Positions 1-9,634 of a stretch of 40,000 nucleotides of DNA are shown here, one piece after another; position 1 is the stretch's first letter, and every line of letters starts with the position of its first letter. Under the pieces are notes generated by a model. The model searched no databases, had not been told where the DNA came from, and saw only the letters and a program-made list of their open reading frames with translations. The stretch is from positions 125,001 to 165,000 of the forward strand of contig CAUYUJ010017882.1 of NCBI GenBank assembly GCA_963575745.1, written 5' to 3'. The stretch comes from Prorocentrum cordatum (Eukaryota; Sar; Dinophyceae; Prorocentrales; Prorocentraceae). A program made the position numbers and the translations under genes.

Positions 1-22
1 TGCAGCGCTGGCGTCGTTTCCC

Positions 23-245
23 GTGCCATGCCACAGCACACGCGCACACACACGCACACACACACACACACACACACCACACACACCACACCACACCACC
101 ACCACCACCACCACCACCACCACCACCACCACCAGCACCACCACCAGCACAGCACCACCACAGCACCACAGCACCACCACCACCACCACCACAACCACGC
201 ACACACGCACGCACGCACGCACGCGCACCACCACCCACTAGTCCG
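23..245. repeat. CA / CAC simple repeat
   Basis: A run of (CA)n passes into (CAC)n and back to CA-rich repeats. Both plus-strand frames are open but encode only His/Thr runs, so they are repeat artefacts. About 100 bases of G-rich sequence without features follow. Confidence 0.95.
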
Positions 246-346
246 CGGATAGAGAAAATCAGCGCCATGGTAAGGGATGGGAGGGTGGGGTAGGACGTCA
301 AATATGACGCGCGCGCACCTAGCTTGCCCTCCCCCCCTCCCCACCT

Positions 347-532
347 TCACTGCCCCTCCCTCCCTTCGCACCGTCCCCCTCCCCCCTCCCCGCCCTGCCC
401 CTCCCCCTGCGGCTGCGCCGCTGAGCTCTGCGTCGAGCCGATCGAGCGGGTGCGGCGGGCGGCGCTGGCGGCGGCCCCCTTGGGCTTGTAGTTGACGCCG
501 CCGAACTCGTGGCCCGCCTGCGTCAGGACGTC
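347..532 (-). CDS. exon of an unrecognised gene
   Basis: A minus-strand exon begins right after a good acceptor: a pyrimidine tract ending CCTGCCCAG, with the exon starting GACGTC at 532. The frame reads DVLTQAGHEFGGVNYKPKG, then an Ala/Arg/Ser-rich stretch, and almost every codon ends in G or C, unlike the flanks. After about 45 codons it turns Gly/Glu-rich and reaches TGA at 347-349, so either it is a terminal exon or the donor lies near 400. I recognise no domain. The upstream exon would lie at higher coordinates; none is convincing nearby. The call rests on codon bias plus the acceptor. Confidence 0.5.
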   Translation of the reverse strand, partial: DVLTQAGHEFGGVNYKPKGAAASAARRTRSIGSTQSSAAQPQGEGQGGEGGGGRCEGREGQ

Positions 533-800
533 CTGGGCAGGACGGAGGGAGTACAGCGCAACAGGGTCACAGGGATGCGCGGCAAGGATGCCCAAGCTGA
601 CCCATCTGTTCAGCGAAAGCGACGCCGTATCATGGCGACGGCAAGGCCAACGACGGCGCTAATGTTGATCACTCCCGCCGATAACGATGACGAAATCCTC
701 GCGTCGGTGATGCACCTTTTGGAAGGAGTTCGACATGCGCGCGCGACCGACGCGCGCGAGTAGCCCGCGTGGTGTTATTTGACACGGACCGTGCCCCCCA
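533..800. other. non-coding stretch with a hairpin-repeat fragment
   Basis: No coding signal. Around 727-770 there is a GCGCGCG...CGCGCG fragment of the hairpin repeat found complete at 798, 2404 and 3177. Confidence 0.6.
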
Positions 801-1098
801 TCACGCGTGCAAGGGCGTTCGGATGAATTCGACATGCGGCGCGAGAGGCCCGCTTGGCAGACTGTGATGGCAGTGTTGGAAAAAACGACGGTTTTCCTAA
901 TAATTCACCAGGGCGCGCGCGCGCGCAGGCATGTTTTGAAAACTGCTGTTGCGAAACCATGTGGTATAAGTTTTCGGAGCACGCGTTTTTTTGAAATCCT
1001 TCCGAAACCTCGCGTTTTTGACAGATTCTGGCATGCGGGCGCGACGACGCGCGCGCGTCCACTTCGTCCGACTTGTTGCAAGGGATCCTTGGGACAGC
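798..1098 (+). repeat. GC-hairpin dispersed repeat, copy 1
   Basis: This roughly 300-bp unit starts with GCAAGGGCGTTCG and carries GTTGCGAAACCATGTG and GAAATCCTTCCGAAACC. Near its end it has the palindromic block GCGCGACGACGCGCGC. Copies 2 and 3 at 2404 and 3177 share the same order of landmarks. Its 3' end is interrupted by the retroelement at 1099; joining across the insertion puts copies 1 and 2 in direct tandem. Confidence 0.75.
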
Positions 1099-2053
1099 CA
1101 CCGGATCATCCGCCACATGATGTCAAATCGGCACTTCTTTGTTGACGACTTCGGCACGCAATCTAACACGAGGCCACAGCGGTCGGGTATGTCGCAGGGA
1201 TGCACGCTCAGCCCACTTCTATATATATGTATATATATATATATATATATATTGTGCTCATGTCGGCGTTGATGGAAGACGCAGTAGGATTGATGTCGGA
1301 GCCAACCTTGGAGGCTTACCACAAAGGCAGTCTAGCCGATACTGCGTTTGCTGACGACACGCTCTTGCTAGGGGTTTCCGCCGCTGACTTGGAGGATTTC
1401 GTCCACTGCATCGCACGAACTGGCTGCGCATATGGCTTGGAATTACACGCGAAGAAGTTCCAGTTGCTACAGTCGAACACATCCAAGCGCATATACTTTC
1501 AAGGGGAGAACATCACGAGTGAGCGCAATATCGTGTACTTAGGCTCGTGACTGACAGCGGACGGCCGCATGGGCCACGAACTGGGGAGGCGCATTGGGGC
1601 GGCATCGGTTGATTTTCGGACTCTTCGTCACGTTGGGAAGCATTCCTCACTATCCCTCAGGTGGCGGCTCGCCGCTTTCATGTCACTGGTAGAGTCTAAG
1701 CTGTTGTATGCATTACCGGCAGCGTGCTTTCACGAAAGCAGAACTTCGAAGATTAGACGGGTTCCAGGCGAGGCCTCTGCAAAGTGCTCAACATCAAACC
1801 GTCTTTCTTGTCCCGCGTCTCCAACGCGTCGGTGCTGCAACAGGCAGGCGCCGAGGTAGCATCTTTACAGCTCCGACGCAAGCAAGTGATGGTGCTTGGA
1901 AGGGCATTGCGACAACCTCAAAGCTCTTCAATGAGGGAGGCAACTTTCGTTCCAGGCACATTGACGCCGGCAAGAGACAGGTACGTCGGGAATGTGGGCC
2001 GTCCAGGAAAGAACGGGTCCGCAATGTCATGCCAAACGCCATACGGCTCGTAG
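1099..2053 (+). pseudogene. decayed reverse transcriptase fragment
   Basis: Frame 1 carries the RT motif SGMSQGCTLSPLLY near 1183-1224. A (TA)n expansion then shifts the frame, and frame 3 continues with ADTAFADDTLLLG, whose FADD box at 1347-1358 is the catalytic site of non-LTR RTs. A TGA at 1548-1550 interrupts VYLGS and LTADGRMG. Near 1725 the frame slips to AFTKAELRRLDGFQA and near 1780 to VLNIKPSFLSRVSNASVLQ, the thumb and connection region. With a stop, two frameshifts and a microsatellite inside the palm, this copy cannot make an active enzyme. The fingers and any endonuclease are missing at the 5' side. Confidence 0.85.
1222..1252. repeat. (TA)n microsatellite inside the RT palm
   Basis: An alternating TA tract sits exactly between the codons for SPLLY and those for VLMSALMEDA. 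It is therefore a later expansion within the coding region and the first frame break. Confidence 0.9.
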
Positions 2054-2403
2054 GAGCAGGCCGCCAGCTGCCCGCGGCAGCGGCGGACGAGCTGCAGTGG
2101 GGCCTGAGCGTTCGCCGCGCCGTTTTTCCACAGTGATGTGTCGTTCGTCTCGCCGCCGTCCCCGCCCCTCTACCTCCCTCCTTCGCCGTCCTCCCTCCCC
2201 CTCTCACCCAAGCTCTTTCCGCCGAGTGTCGCCACACGACATGACATTTCGATGTGCAGATCGATTTTCTGGCCCAGCGCACTGCCGGGGAAGGCGGAAT
2301 TGCTTCCCTGAGGGTCACGGTCTCATGTCACATATTCGTTAGACCGGTATTTGCCCATGGGCTGTCAGAGCCTGCAGCCGCAGCAGCATATCCTTGGGAC
2401 AGC

Positions 2404-2905
2404 ACGCGCGCAAGGGCGTTCGAGCGATTTCGACATGCGCGCGCGAGAGGCCTTTTTGGTTGCATGTTATGAAATTCTGAGAGGAACAAAAAAGATGGGT
2501 TTCTTTAGAACTCGCCAGAGCGCGCGCAGTCATGTTTTGAATGCCCTCGTTGCGAAACCATGTGTTGTTATATGTTTCGGAACACTCGGTTGTGAAATCC
2601 TTGCGCCACCAAAGGTCCTTGATCGATGTTGGCGTGCGCGCCCGTCGACGCGCGCGTGCAGTCCGTCCCGTTTGTTGCCAAGGATTCCGGAAAGCTGATA
2701 ACTTATGATAAACAAATGCGCGCGCCTAGTATTTTGTGCATCGGATGAGGGAGGGAAACGGTGCCGGCCTGCCTGGGATGGTTTGAATTCATATTTGTGA
2801 CGGACGATGGGGCAGAATCATATGCAAATTGCAATACGAAGGAAGGTACCGTACAGCCTGGGGGCGGAAAGGTAGATCCGAATTCCTTCTTAGAAAAACA
2901 AGCAC
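2404..2905 (+). repeat. GC-hairpin dispersed repeat, copy 2
   Basis: It has the same landmarks as copy 1, followed by about 200 bases (AACAAATGCGCGCGC, then CAAATTGCAATACGAA) that recur in copy 3 at 3490-3625. The spacer 2906-3100 shows no coding signal. A partial unit with the GCGCGACGACGCGCGC block lies at 3100-3176. Confidence 0.75.
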
Positions 2906-3176
2906 CTTCTGTTCGCAATGAGATGTCCACTCCACTACTCGCGCAATCATCACACCCACCCACCCGCAACTTGGCTTGCAAAACCCATGCGGCGGCAATT
3001 GCATCTCTGCGGCCGCGCTAGCCCGCGCATGCTCGCGCGCGCAGCGGCCAACTAGTGCGGCGCGACCGCGCGGCTGCCGCGGCGCTGATCGCTGGGCACT
3101 TCCCAAGGATTTCGGCATGCGCGCGCGACGACGCGCGCACGTGAACTTCGTTTCATCTTTTGCAGAGGGTTCTCGC

Positions 3177-3660
3177 GACGGCACGCGCGCAAGGGCTTTC
3201 GAACGATTTCGACACGCGCGCGCGAAACCCGGTGGTAGTATGTTCTGAACACATAAAGAAAGCCGATGGTTTTCTTCCGAATTCGCAATAACGCGGGCGC
3301 ATGCTTTGTTTTGTGTTGAAATTCCGTGTTGCGAGACCCTGTGTTTTTCATTTTGGACACTCGATTTTGAAATCCTTCCGAAACCGAGAAGTTTTTGAAG
3401 GAGTTTGGCATGCGCGCGCGACGACGCGCGCGTGTGCACTTCGTCTCATTTTACGCAAGGATTTTCTGGAAACTGGTGATTTTTGATAGGCGAGTGCGCG
3501 CGCATTACATTTTTTGCAGAAGATGGCGGGGGGGCGCGATACCGGCCTAGCTGGAATATGAGTTCACAGGTAGGATGGAAAGTGGGTCAGAATCAGATGG
3601 AAATTGCAATACGAAAAAGTGAATCTTTAACCCAGGGGGAGGAGATGGTAGGAGAATCTA
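3177..3660 (+). repeat. GC-hairpin dispersed repeat, copy 3
   Basis: It starts GCACGCGCGCAAGGGC and carries the diverged landmarks GTTGCGAGACCCTGTG and GAAATCCTTCCGAAACC, the GCGCGACGACGCGCGC palindrome, and the GGAAATTGCAATACGAA tail shared with copy 2. Confidence 0.75.
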
Positions 3661-3762
3661 CGTGGTGCCGTAGATGTGGTGCAACCTACGTAGAGCAGTA
3701 TATGTGGTTCAGACTGACTATGTGCTGCACACTCTTTGTGCCATCTAATGGCCGCTACGAGC

Positions 3763-3962
3763 GGCGACGGCGGCAACGGGACGGCGACGGCGACAACGTA
3801 GCCGCCAGAGCGGCAGACAAGCCCAGACGCCGGGCGGCGACGAGGCGGCGACGGGGCGGCGACGGCGACAAGATAGCCGCCAAAGCGGCTGACAGGCCAG
3901 ACGACGGGCGGCGACGAGGCGGCGACGGGGCGGCGACGACAAAGCCGCCAGAGCGGCAGCCA
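3763..3962. repeat. GGCGAC-rich tandem repeat, about 70 bp, three units
   Basis: Units contain GCCGCCAGAGCGGC followed by GGGCGGCGACGAGGCGGC. Spacing is about 75 then 68 bases. Reading frames through it are Arg/Asp/Gly-rich and are repeat artefacts. Confidence 0.8.
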
Positions 3963-4149
3963 GGCCCAGTTCCTTAGAGGAGAAATAAGAAGCCCTACGT
4001 GCAAGCACTCTTTGGGGAATCCATATCTGCTCCCTGTCGTACCCCCAGACGTGTCGGTATGGCGGGCCGGGCGTTTCGCCTGAGGCTTCCTCACCATGTG
4101 AACTCCTTGAGCTTGCGATGTGCAACAGTTTCATGAGCTGGGGCAAGTG

Positions 4150-4335
4150 GTTTTCATAATTTGGCTCTCGCCTTAGCGCCGCGCACGTGTGTCTTAAAAG
4201 CTTGCAAGAGCTTCACGGATGGAGGGCGGACCCTTTTCAACAGATTGCTCTCGCCTTCGCGCCGCGCACATTCGACTTCAAGTTCCCAGAAGTTTCAGAA
4301 GGATTCTTATGGCTGACGTCACAGGAATGGCGTTG
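4150..4335. repeat. imperfect 82-bp tandem duplication
   Basis: CTCTCGCCTTAGCGCCGCGC near 4165 and CTCTCGCCTTCGCGCCGCGC near 4247 open two related units. The unique stretch to about 4530 has no coding signal that I trust. Confidence 0.6.
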
Positions 4336-4539
4336 TGGTGCGATTTAGGCTTGTCGGGCTACAACAATCACCTTGATCCGCGGAGCTGAAGTCCAAGAAA
4401 TGGCGTTGGAGTCCCAGGATTCTCGAACGGTTGTCTTCCAACGGGGCACTTCCTGCAGTGAAGATGAATTCTGCAGGGACCTATGGGGATGGAACTTGGG
4501 AGGGCTTATTGCAACATCGTTGATGCAACTTGGGTTACA

Positions 4540-4606
4540 CTGGCCCTCCTCCTCCTCCTCCTGCTCCTCCTCCTCCTCCTCCTCCTCCTCCTCCTCCTCC
4601 TCCTCG
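4540..4606. repeat. (TCC)n tract
   Basis: A nearly pure TCC repeat. On the minus strand it reads poly-Glu directly after the exon at 4610-4750. Confidence 0.9.
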
Positions 4607-4609
4607 TCC

Positions 4610-4750
4610 TTCCCCTCTGCTCGCTGGTAGCGGCTTCTGACCCCCAGCGCCACCGTGGGGCCCAACGCGGCGAAGAGCTCTGGCGAGGTTGGGAACGGCG
4701 CCACGTGGAGCAGGTCGGATCGGGTGAACAGCCGCCGGGCTCGCGGCCAG
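4610..4750 (-). CDS. exon of an unrecognised gene
   Basis: The minus strand reads RRLFTRSDLLHVAPFPTSP, then ELFAALGPTVALGVRSRYQ, with nearly every third base G or C. Flanking sequence is simple purine/pyrimidine repeat. A plausible acceptor is TCTAG before ACTGGCC near 4752; the 3' limit is uncertain because the frame runs into the TCC tract as Glu codons. No domain recognised. Support is codon bias and amino-acid composition only. Confidence 0.4.
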
Positions 4751-5040
4751 TCTAGACCTCCATCTCCTCCCCGCTCCCCCCCACTGTCTCCCCCACTCCG
4801 CTCTCCCCCCCTCCCTCCAGCCTCCAACTCCCCCCTCTTCCCCCTCCTTCTTCTTCTCTGTTCCTCCTCTTCCTCCCTCCCCGTTTCCCTCCATCCCTCC
4901 TCCCCAGCCCCCTCGTCCTTCCCTTCCCTCTCCTCCTGGTCCAGTCCCAATCCTCCTCCTCCTTCCACGCCCTCTCCTTACCCCCTGTCCCTGCCTTCCC
5001 TGAACTCCCGCCCCCACCCTCCTCCTCGTCCTCCACCGAG
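4751..5040. repeat. pyrimidine-rich low-complexity stretch
   Basis: C/T-biased, with repeated CCTCC, CCCTTC and CTCCTCCT blocks. Open frames here are Ser/Pro- or Gly/Glu-rich on the two strands and are compositional. Confidence 0.8.
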
Positions 5041-5367
5041 TTAGGGGCCCCCTGGAAAACGCAGGCACCACATGCGCTTGCCAAATCGGGCGAGAGCCCC
5101 GTTTTTGACAAAGAGCTGCCTAGGTCTCGGGCGAAACGCCCAGACCTCCCTGCCGACACGTTTGGCAGCGCGGCCAGGAGTTATCGACACTCCGGGTTGC
5201 ACAATGACAGGGTGGTGGTCCGATGCGGGGGGGTCTGACTGGAGCTGCCTTGCAGGGTTTCGGTGGGGTCTGGGCAAGGAGGCCGCCCTGTCATGGCTGG
5301 TCTGGGGGAGGTAGCTGGTCTCCTGGGAGGGTTGTGACCCTCTCCCGTTTACTACAGAACTTACAAT
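5041..5367. other. non-coding stretch, nothing recognised
   Basis: Ordinary complexity, no frame with convincing codon bias, no repeat seen elsewhere in the window. Confidence 0.5.
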
Positions 5368-5544
5368 TCGGGGATGGACAGACCCCCCCTTTAGCAAAAC
5401 GCGGTTTCGTGAAAACGACCTGAGGCCCAACCCGGCGGGCGCGAGCCTGGGGAAAATCACGGCCACGGCGCCCTCTGGAAAAAACCGAAAACGGACACTT
5501 CACGAATCGACGTGTCGCTGTTGATGGGTTCTGTCCACCCCCGA
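5368..5544. mobile_element. TIR element family F3, diverged copy (F3d)
   Basis: The left end TCGGGGATGGACAGACC pairs with the right end CTGTCCACCCCCGA. The interior keeps the family landmarks TTTAGCAAAAC, CGAAAACGG and AATCGACGTGTC. The inverted repeats differ from the other copies but still match each other. Flanks ACAAT (left) and AAAAT (right) may be an eroded 5-bp duplication. Confidence 0.75.
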
Positions 5545-6380
5545 AAAATCACGAGCGCCAGAGAGAAAAAACGGAGGCCACCGCCAGCGAGAACACCCAC
5601 CCGGGGCGGCCAGCGGCGCCACGCCCCAGAGCCACCCGGGTGCTGGACGACGCCTCCGCGTGCCACCGCCCGGGGGTGGGTCCCCCCCTCCCCCCCCCGG
5701 ATAGACTCTCGTACAGTCGGGGGCTTGACCTTAAGGAACCCAAAAGAAGGAACGAGGCCCCTCTTTTCCATGAGTTGAACTTCGATTTCCGATCGAAGAC
5801 AGAAGGAAAACCTGAGGCAAGCTGCGACACACTTAAGGAACGCGGAGCCCCTCCCCAACGAAAAGGGTTCCTTCTTCAGGGCCCCAACTGTAGACTCTCG
5901 GTGGTGGTGCTGTTTGTTCGAAGGGGCCCAGGGGCACACGAATCGATAGACACAGTTCCACAATTCCTGGGAGCCCCCATGTCTTCCCATGTCTTCTGGA
6001 CCTTCGCCCCTCCGTATTGCACGGGGGGTCGGCGATTCTCTGTGCTTGTGCGCTCTCGTCGCGCGCGTGCGCGGGGAGCGCGGAGGACGGACGTGACTCC
6101 CTGCCCAGAGGCTCTGTGGCGCATGGCTCCCAGGCGTTCCAGGCCTTCTCCGAAGCCCCGCCGCCCTCTGAGAAGGCCTGCCCCCTCTCGCGCCCCCTCC
6201 TCCTGGCACGCCGCCCGGCCTGGCTCTCGGGTCCATAGCTCCAGCGCCCCGCGGCGCTTCGGGCCGATCCGGGCCCGAACGCTCTCGGCGAGGCGCTACC
6301 TCTGGCATCTCATCACGATCGAGGCGGGAGCGCCGCCGAGACCCGACGAAGACGCTCGAGAACCTCGAACCTCAAAAACC
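5545..6380. other. non-coding stretch with a dispersed-repeat fragment
   Basis: Long frames on both strands lack GC3 bias and domains. At 5920-6000 the block GGGCCCAGGGGCAC, followed by ATAGACACA and a CCCCATGTCTTCC-like run, recurs in diverged form at 29368-29465. Confidence 0.5.
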
Positions 6381-6560
6381 CGAAAAACTCACAAACGAGG
6401 CTGGATTTTGAATTCCGAAAACCCTGTTTCGAATGCTGTATCGGCACGCGTGGAGAGTGGGTGAGGGCGCCGTTTTTGGCATTCACAAACGAGGCTGGTT
6501 TCTTTTTAATTCAAAACATCGGTGCCGCCGCGTGGACTCTCTCGAACCCCTGCGGCGGCC
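6381..6560. repeat. two-copy tandem repeat, about 95 bp
   Basis: TCACAAACGAGGCTGG occurs near 6389 and 6483, each followed by a diverged TTTGAATTC / TTTAATTC block. Confidence 0.7.
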
Positions 6561-7130
6561 CCGTGAAGGCAGCGCGCCGACCACACGGCACAGAGAGCGC
6601 GGGCGGCGGCTGCGACGAGAGCTGGCCGATCCCGAGCAAAAAACTCGGACCCCCCCGGAAAACTGGACTCTCTCAGGGCGCGCATCGTTGGCTTCCGGCC
6701 GCCTTCCGTCGAACTCGGCTACACGCAGGAGCGGCCCCGGGTAAGAGTGACCTGTGGTGCGCGGCTCTTGCGGGGCCGCGGGGGGCCCAGGCACCGGCGC
6801 GCAAGACGCTGCCACCGAATCGTGCTCGGCGATCGGGGGACCCCTGTGAGCCCGCACCCAAAGGTCACTCCGACCAAGGGTCACTCCTACGTGTAGTCGA
6901 CGAACTTCCGTCGAGCTTCCGCCGGACTTCGCCGGCGGAGCCGCCCTCGTCTCGCTTCCGCCCAACCTTCCGCTGCCCTCCCGCCGAGGAAGCAATGGAA
7001 ACTCCTCTGGAGGGATAGAAAAAGGTGAACATGACCAAGGCTGAACGCAGAAACGTCGTGCCGATTCTGGTCAGCGTCGATCTTGGCCAACGTCGATTCG
7101 TGGACCACCCCCGCGAATCCGCGACGGCCG
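6561..7130. other. non-coding stretch with a CTTCCGCCGG repeat
   Basis: No trusted coding frame. At 6905-7015, GAGCTTCCGCCGG and CCTTCCGCTGCC followed by ATGGAAACTCC match a segment at 38065-38170, so this is a dispersed repeat of about 110 bp. Confidence 0.5.
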
Positions 7131-7134
7131 ACAT

Positions 7135-7189
7135 GGACCATGACCAAGATCCACAGCGACAAGATTCCGCGACATCTTGGTCGTGGTCC
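7135..7189. repeat. hairpin with 16-bp arms
   Basis: GGACCATGACCAAGAT (7135-7150) pairs with ATCTTGGTCGTGGTCC (7174-7189) with one mismatch and a 23-base loop. Function unknown. Confidence 0.8.
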
Positions 7190-7369
7190 CTGCGGAGTCT
7201 TCCCTCGACCTCCTTCGATCCTCGCCTTCTTTCGACCCTCGGCCCCCTTCGAAACCAGCTGCATGCAGCAGATTTCGTAACCCCCCCTTTCCCAATCCCC
7301 CCCTTTCGTCCGGCCCGAGACCCTCGACCTCCTCCGATCCTCGACCTCCTCCGATCCTCGAGGGGCGAG

Positions 7370-7529
7370 GCGCTCTCTGCAGCGCCTCCGCCTGGGGGGC
7401 GGGGGAGCGACACACGCCGGGAGCGGCGTCGGCCTCTCCCGGGACAAAGGCGTCGTACTGCTGCAGCAGCCCCTCCGCGCTCAGGAGGTCTCCGAGCACC
7501 TTGTGGTTGATCAGGACCTCGGAGGGACC
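7370..7529 (-). CDS. exon of an unrecognised gene
   Basis: The minus strand reads GPSEVLINHKVLGDLLSAEG, then LLQQYDAFVPGEADAAPG, with strong G/C third positions. A candidate acceptor is CCGAG before GTCCTG at 7517. Possible donors are GGC/GTGTGT near 7424 or further into the Pro/Ala-rich tail. The first 14 bases (GGTCCCTCCGAGGT) are repeated exactly 400 bases upstream in gene orientation, so the upstream intron edge sits in a direct repeat. No domain recognised. Confidence 0.5.
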
Positions 7530-7929
7530 GTAGATGGACAAAAAAGTGGAACCCTTGACACCACGCCCCCCCCTCCCCCCAAAGTTTGCCTCAAGCATTT
7601 GGCAGCACAGGCGTGAGAGGACAAAAAAAGTGGAACCCCCAGGGCCTCCGAGAGGCCGAACCCAACTGTGAAATTGGGGGGAGGGGGGGGCGAATGCGGG
7701 GCCGAAGACGAAGGGGTTTCATTTTTTTGTCCCCTTACTGGAGCACAGGTGGCACACAGCGAAGACTGATGCGGAGGAGGAAGAGGTGCCCCTACCTCTA
7801 TCCCCAATCGCCCGCTTCCCCCTTTTTGTGCCTCCTGGTCGGCCCTCGTCGCCACTGCTGGATTCGCCTCGAAATCCTGGTCAGAACGCACCCCGGGATA
7901 TGTCCAGGGAGTAGCACCTCGGAGGGACC
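7516..7929. repeat. 14-bp direct repeats 400 bp apart, enclosing a foldback
   Basis: ACCTCGGAGGGACC occurs at 7516-7529 and 7916-7929. Between them GGACAAAAAAGTGGAACCC (near 7534) is inverted as GGGGTTTCATTTTTTTGTCC (7714-7733), with an extra direct copy near 7617. CAGGTGGCACACAG plus GAAGACTGAT recurs near 7747 and 7933. The arrangement suggests insertion of an element beside the exon. Confidence 0.7.
7838..7910 (+). repeat. dispersed repeat R5, copy 1
   Basis: GGATTCGCCTCGAAATCCTG then GTCAGAACGCACCCC. Related copies lie at 38915-38975 (plus) and 22665-22735 (minus, in intron 1 of the acyltransferase gene). Two of the three lie just upstream of an F2 element. Confidence 0.7.
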
Positions 7930-7983
7930 ACTCAGGTGGCACACAGTGAAGACTGATAGCAAGGAGGCGCGATAGGGATACAA

Positions 7984-8152
7984 TAGGGGAACGAAGAATG
8001 ACGTAAGCGTAAAAACTCGGAGGTCCGCGCAGCCTTCCCGGATCCGCGCTGGACACCCCTGGCGGCGCCCCCAGCGCCGCCCCTGGCGCGGCATCCGAGA
8101 AATCCGCGCGGACCTCCGAGTTTTTATGTTTATGTCACTTGTTGTTCCCCTA
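7984..8152. mobile_element. TIR/hairpin element family F2, copy F2a
   Basis: The left arm starts TAGGGGAAC and holds AACTCGGAGGTCCGCGC. The right arm is its complement: GCGCGGACCTCCGAGTT, then ATGTTTATGTCACTTGTTG and CCCCTA. The centre is GC-rich GGCGGCGCC blocks. The arms pair over about 45 bp, giving a very stable hairpin. Confidence 0.85.
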
Positions 8153-8289
8153 CATAAGGATGCAAGCCCCTTGGACGCCTGTATCGAAGCTCTTCGAGCT
8201 GGGCTCGCCGTCGAAAGTGGCTCAGGATGGACTGACGAGACAAGGATGCAAGGGTTCCCTTGGGAACATTGCCCATTCATATCATCGTC

Positions 8290-8530
8290 TTCGACTGTAT
8301 GGCTGGTGTTGGAAAGGCCGCGCCGTTTGTTCTCAACGCGCCCAAGTGGACGACGCCAATACCACGGCAAGTCCACGGCAAACGCTGCGTCCCACGCCCA
8401 GGTAGACGAAGCCGGCACCGCGGCAAATTCCCCTGGTGGCCGAGGCGCCCTCCACGAGGACGTAGGGCCGCGCGTCGGAACAAACGGCGCGGCGACATAT
8501 GGCTGGCGTTGGAAAGAGAGCGTGCCACGT
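8290..8530 (+). repeat. dispersed repeat R6, copy 1
   Basis: CGCCCAAGTGGACGA, ACCACGGCAA, GGTGGCCGAGGCGCCCTCC and ACGGCGCGGCGAC follow in the same order as at 38440-38640. A shorter internal duplication, GAAGCCGGCACCGCGGCAA, is present in both. Confidence 0.75.
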
Positions 8531-8896
8531 CGATCTCTGAAAAGCAAGCTGGCCCTGTGAGGCGATCCCCACGCGAGGGCCCTTTCTGCGCACGCCGTCC
8601 CCCTAAGGAAGTGTGCAATAGGCGGGCTGGCGGCGCCACATCGCACGGCTGTTCTTCCGACACCAAGCGTACCAGCCGTACGTAGTGCGCCACTGCGGCG
8701 AAGTCGTGCCGTGCCGACTTCGGCGTTGGTTTTTCTGACGCCGCTGGGAACGTTCAGCCTCGAACGATCGGCCGTTTCCGAAACGTCCGATCTTCGAACA
8801 TCGACCGACTCTGGATCGCCGGCGGCGTTCAGCGTTGAACGCCGGCGGCGGGGTCGCCGCTGGTCGACACGGCGCGAATCTACCGTAAACATAAAC
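8531..8896. other. non-coding stretch with a short hairpin
   Basis: No coding signal. GGCGTTCA (8824-8831) and TGAACGCC (8836-8843) form a hairpin with a 4-base loop, extended by GC-rich outer arms. Confidence 0.6.
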
Positions 8897-9067
8897 TCGG
8901 CGGTGGACAAACCTCTCTTTAGTGAACCTCCCCTTAGTGAAAACGGCCTGGGACCGAAACCGACGGACCTGGACCCGCAAAAATGACGGCCGCGATGCCC
9001 CCTCGCGAACCGAAAACGGCCAGTTCCTTAATCGACGTGTCAGGGTAGGAGGTCTATCCACCTCCGA
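8897..9067. mobile_element. TIR element family F3, copy F3a (171 bp)
   Basis: Ends TCGGCGGTGGACAAACC and GGTCTATCCACCTCCGA form terminal inverted repeats. TAAAC lies directly outside both ends (8892-8896 and 9068-9072), a 5-bp target-site duplication. The interior is close to identical to F3b and F3c, and all three are exactly 171 bp. One minus-strand and one plus-strand frame are stop-free along the element. Confidence 0.9.
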
Positions 9068-9072
9068 TAAAC

Positions 9073-9230
9073 TGTTGGAGCTCCGCGCGGATCTCTTGGA
9101 TCGGCGCTGGACACCCTCCCTTGCGCGCGGAGCGCGCCAGCGGCGGCGCCGCCAGAAAAGGCTCCAGCGCCCATCCGAGAAATTCGTGGGGGCCTCCGGC
9201 GGTTCATGCTTGTGCCACTTTGGATGTTCC
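9073..9230. mobile_element. TIR/hairpin element family F2, degenerate copy F2d
   Basis: GAGCTCCGCGCGGATCTC and GATCGGCGCTGG pair with GCTCCAGCGCCCATCCGAG and the AATTCGTGGGGGCCTCCG arm. The outer left arm is missing; the right side retains TTCATGCTTGTGCCACTTTG. It abuts F3a with only the target-site copy between. Confidence 0.65.
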
Positions 9231-9634
9231 TGGGGCCTCGCCCGACGCGGGAGGGGCGGGAGGGGCGGGAGGACAAGGGCGCGGAGGAGGGCGAGGAGGG
9301 GGAAGGGAGAAGGGAGAAGGGGACGCCCGCCCTCTTCGCAATTTTGGCTCTGCCTCTGCGGAGTCCTTCGTCGCCAGTGCGCCCCGGGATCCTAGCAGAA
9401 GCGCGCTCCGGGAGAGAGTCTGGCGGTGGAGTGGGGGAGGCGCGCCCCTGGTGAGCAGATGCTTCCCCACGCGCCTGCACCGCCAACCACAGCAGGAAGA
9501 TGGCGCCGCGCCGCTGCTCTGATTCAGCTCTCTGGTTGGATGGGCACAGGGAGGGAAGAATGTGATGGGTGGCGAGAGCACATGCCACTCGGGGTCGCCG
9601 AGCTGGCGCGCGCAGGCGACCGCAAACGAGCTGG
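9231..9634. other. purine-rich non-coding stretch
   Basis: GGGAGG/GGGCGG runs at 9245-9330, then mixed sequence without codon bias or known repeats. Confidence 0.5.

Larger units (their letters stand above)
1099..2389 (+). mobile_element. 5'-truncated non-LTR retroelement with 14-bp target-site duplication
   Basis: The segment is bounded by identical copies of ATCCTTGGGACAGC at 1085-1098 and 2390-2403. Outside them the GC-hairpin repeat continues without loss, as its uninterrupted relative at 3150-3190 shows. Inside lies the second half of a reverse transcriptase followed by about 300 bases of weakly coding 3' sequence. The 5' boundary falls within the RT domain, the usual result of incomplete target-primed reverse transcription. 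There is no poly(A) at the 3' end, which finishes in GCAGCAGCAT. The duplication and family assignment are strong; the exact retroelement clade is not determined. Confidence 0.8.

Noticed and set aside
1548-1550. UGA recoding (also 16168 and 18321)
   Set aside because: Three in-frame TGAs break otherwise good frames, but decay, a tiny intron and an ordinary stop explain them individually. Dinoflagellate nuclei use the standard code.
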